Position numbers and translations under genes: made by a program. Below are positions 4,840-5,822 of a stretch of DNA of 5,822 nt, one piece after another. A model generated the notes under the pieces. It was not told the DNA's origin. It made no database searches and saw only the letters and a program-made list of their open reading frames with translations. This DNA comes from an uncultured Caulobacteraceae bacterium (GTDB lineage Bacteria; Pseudomonadota; Alphaproteobacteria; Caulobacterales; Caulobacteraceae), in assembly GCA_903884915.1 (NCBI GenBank), contig CAISGS010000056.1, positions 1-5,822 of the forward strand, given 5' to 3'. Each line of letters starts with the position of its first letter. Position 1 is the first letter of the stretch.

Positions 4840-5822
4840 ATGCGCATTGGTGTTCCAAAAGAGATTAAGGATCAAGAATATCGCGTCGGTATGACGCCGG
4901 GCATTGTCAGTCTCTTGTCCCACGATGGCGCGGAGGTTGTCGTAGAAACCGGGGCTGGTGCGGCGTTAGGCTTTACGGACGCCGATTATCAGGCTGCCGG
5001 GGCCGTGATCTTGCCTGATGCCGACGCGGTCTTTGCGGCAGCGCAAATGATCGTCAAGGTCAAGGAGCCGCAGCCCATTGAAATTGCGCGGCTCACGCCA
5101 GACCATCTGCTCTTTACCTACCTTCATCTGGCCGCGGACCGGGCGCAGGCTGAGGGCCTGATGCAATCGGGCTGCGCGGCCATTGCCTATGAGACGGTTA
5201 CCGACGGGAACGGGCGTTTGCCGCTGCTTGCGCCCATGAGCCAAGTGGCAGGTCGAATGGCGGTGGATGTCGGGGCCAATGCCCTTTTGCGCCATAATGG
5301 CGGCCGTGGTCTTCTACTCGGCGGCGTCCCGGGTGTGGCCCCGGCCAAGGTTGTGATCTTGGGCGGCGGTGTGTCTGGGATCAATGCGGCTCAGATGGCG
5401 CTCGGTCACCATGCCGACGTGACCCTGTTTGATATTTCGCTCGAACGCCTCGCTCAGATAGACGCCCAGTTTGGGGGTCATATCAAAACGCTCTATTCGG
5501 AACCGGCGTCCATTGCAGCCGCCGTCGCCGAAGCTGACCTCGTCATTGGATGCGTGCTCTTGCCCGGTGCTGCGGCCCCAAAGCTGGTCAAGCGCGCTGA
5601 TTTAGCAAGGATGAAGCCCGGCGCGGTCCTTGTTGATGTTGCCATTGATCAGGGCGGCTGTTTTGAGACCAGTCACCCAACCACCCATACCCAGCCCACC
5701 TTTGTCGTTGATGGAATTGTTCACTATTGCGTGGCGAACATGCCCGGTGCCGCGCCCTTGACCTCGACAGCGGCCCTTACGGCGGCCACGGCTCCCTATA
5801 TTCGCGCCCTAGCCTTAAAGGG
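4840..5822 (+). CDS. ald: Alanine dehydrogenase, 3' end outside the window
   Basis: It catalyses the NAD-dependent reversible oxidative deamination of L-alanine to pyruvate and ammonium, in the cytoplasm, usually as a hexamer. 327 codons are present of an expected 370 or so; the gene runs off the right edge with no stop. The N-terminus MRIGVPKEIK is the family hallmark. Substrate and catalytic residues known from the Mycobacterium enzyme fall at the same numbers: Arg15, Lys75 (VKVKEP), His96 (TYLHLA) and Asp270 (VDVAIDQGG). The Rossmann NAD site is VVILGGGVSGINAAQMAL (171-188), with an acidic Asp198 (TLFDIS) ending the second strand. HYCVANMPGAAPLTSTAAL (295-313) is the conserved C-terminal block. 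No frameshift is seen. It is divergent from an Lrp-type gene, so expression is probably induced by alanine, supporting use of alanine as carbon and nitrogen source. Confidence 0.97.
   Translation, partial: MRIGVPKEIKDQEYRVGMTPGIVSLLSHDGAEVVVETGAGAALGFTDADYQAAGAVILPDADAVFAAAQMIVKVKEPQPIEIARLTPDHLLFTYLHLAADRAQAEGLMQSGCAAIAYETVTDGNGRLPLLAPMSQVAGRMAVDVGANALLRHNGGRGLLLGGVPGVAPAKVVILGGGVSGINAAQMALGHHADVTLFDISLERLAQIDAQFGGHIKTLYSEPASIAAAVAEADLVIGCVLLPGAAAPKLVKRADLARMKPGAVLVDVAIDQGGCFETSHPTTHTQPTFVVDGIVHYCVANMPGAAPLTSTAALTAATAPYIRALALK

Overview
The window looks like chromosomal DNA from a Caulobacterales alphaproteobacterium of moderate GC content (Asticcacaulis or Brevundimonas-like is a guess). 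The main reason is a clear ChpT orthologue with the RMCHDFISPASAIVSG block and the LLEDP/QDMRDDAMNLIA run. It is followed directly by a CheY-like receiver and a CheR methyltransferase, an arrangement I recall from Caulobacter crescentus. No ribosomal RNA, tRNA, CRISPR array or insertion sequence was found.

Layout: positions 1-180 are very GC-rich at the left edge (about 80% in the first 60 bases) and give no recognisable gene. They abut the 3' two-thirds of an amidase-signature hydrolase (about 181-1050) whose N-terminal part, including the catalytic Lys and cis-Ser regions, is missing. This is either a broken gene or an assembly/insertion junction. A spacer with a perfect 12-bp hairpin separates it from a forward gene set: chpT (1175-1885), a single-domain response regulator (1965-2330) and a CheR-type methyltransferase (2327-3154). 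The last two overlap by ATGA and are surely co-translated. Convergent to these, and overlapping the cheR end by 17 bp, is a PaiB-like FMN-binding protein (3138-3761, minus). It is divergent from a small secreted PRC-barrel-like protein (3840-4193, plus). An Lrp/AsnC regulator (4197-4709, minus) follows, divergent from alanine dehydrogenase ald (4840 to the right edge, incomplete).

How the genes work together: ChpT is the histidine phosphotransferase that passes phosphate from the CckA kinase to CtrA and CpdR in the cell-cycle phosphorelay. Its two downstream partners are chemotaxis-like proteins with no receptor or CheA nearby, so their partners must be encoded elsewhere. The Lrp-type regulator and ald form a classic divergent regulator/target pair. 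The 130-bp gap between them carries three imperfect copies of a GCG(G)AAAA...GC(A/G)ATT element about 30-32 bp apart, which fits phased binding of an Lrp multimer.

Most of the window is ordinary housekeeping and regulatory content. I see no convincing new multi-gene system. The observations most worth checking are the left-edge junction, the phased repeat in the lrp-ald gap, the atypical CheR motifs, and a possible 24-codon leader ORF between chpT and the cheY-like gene.
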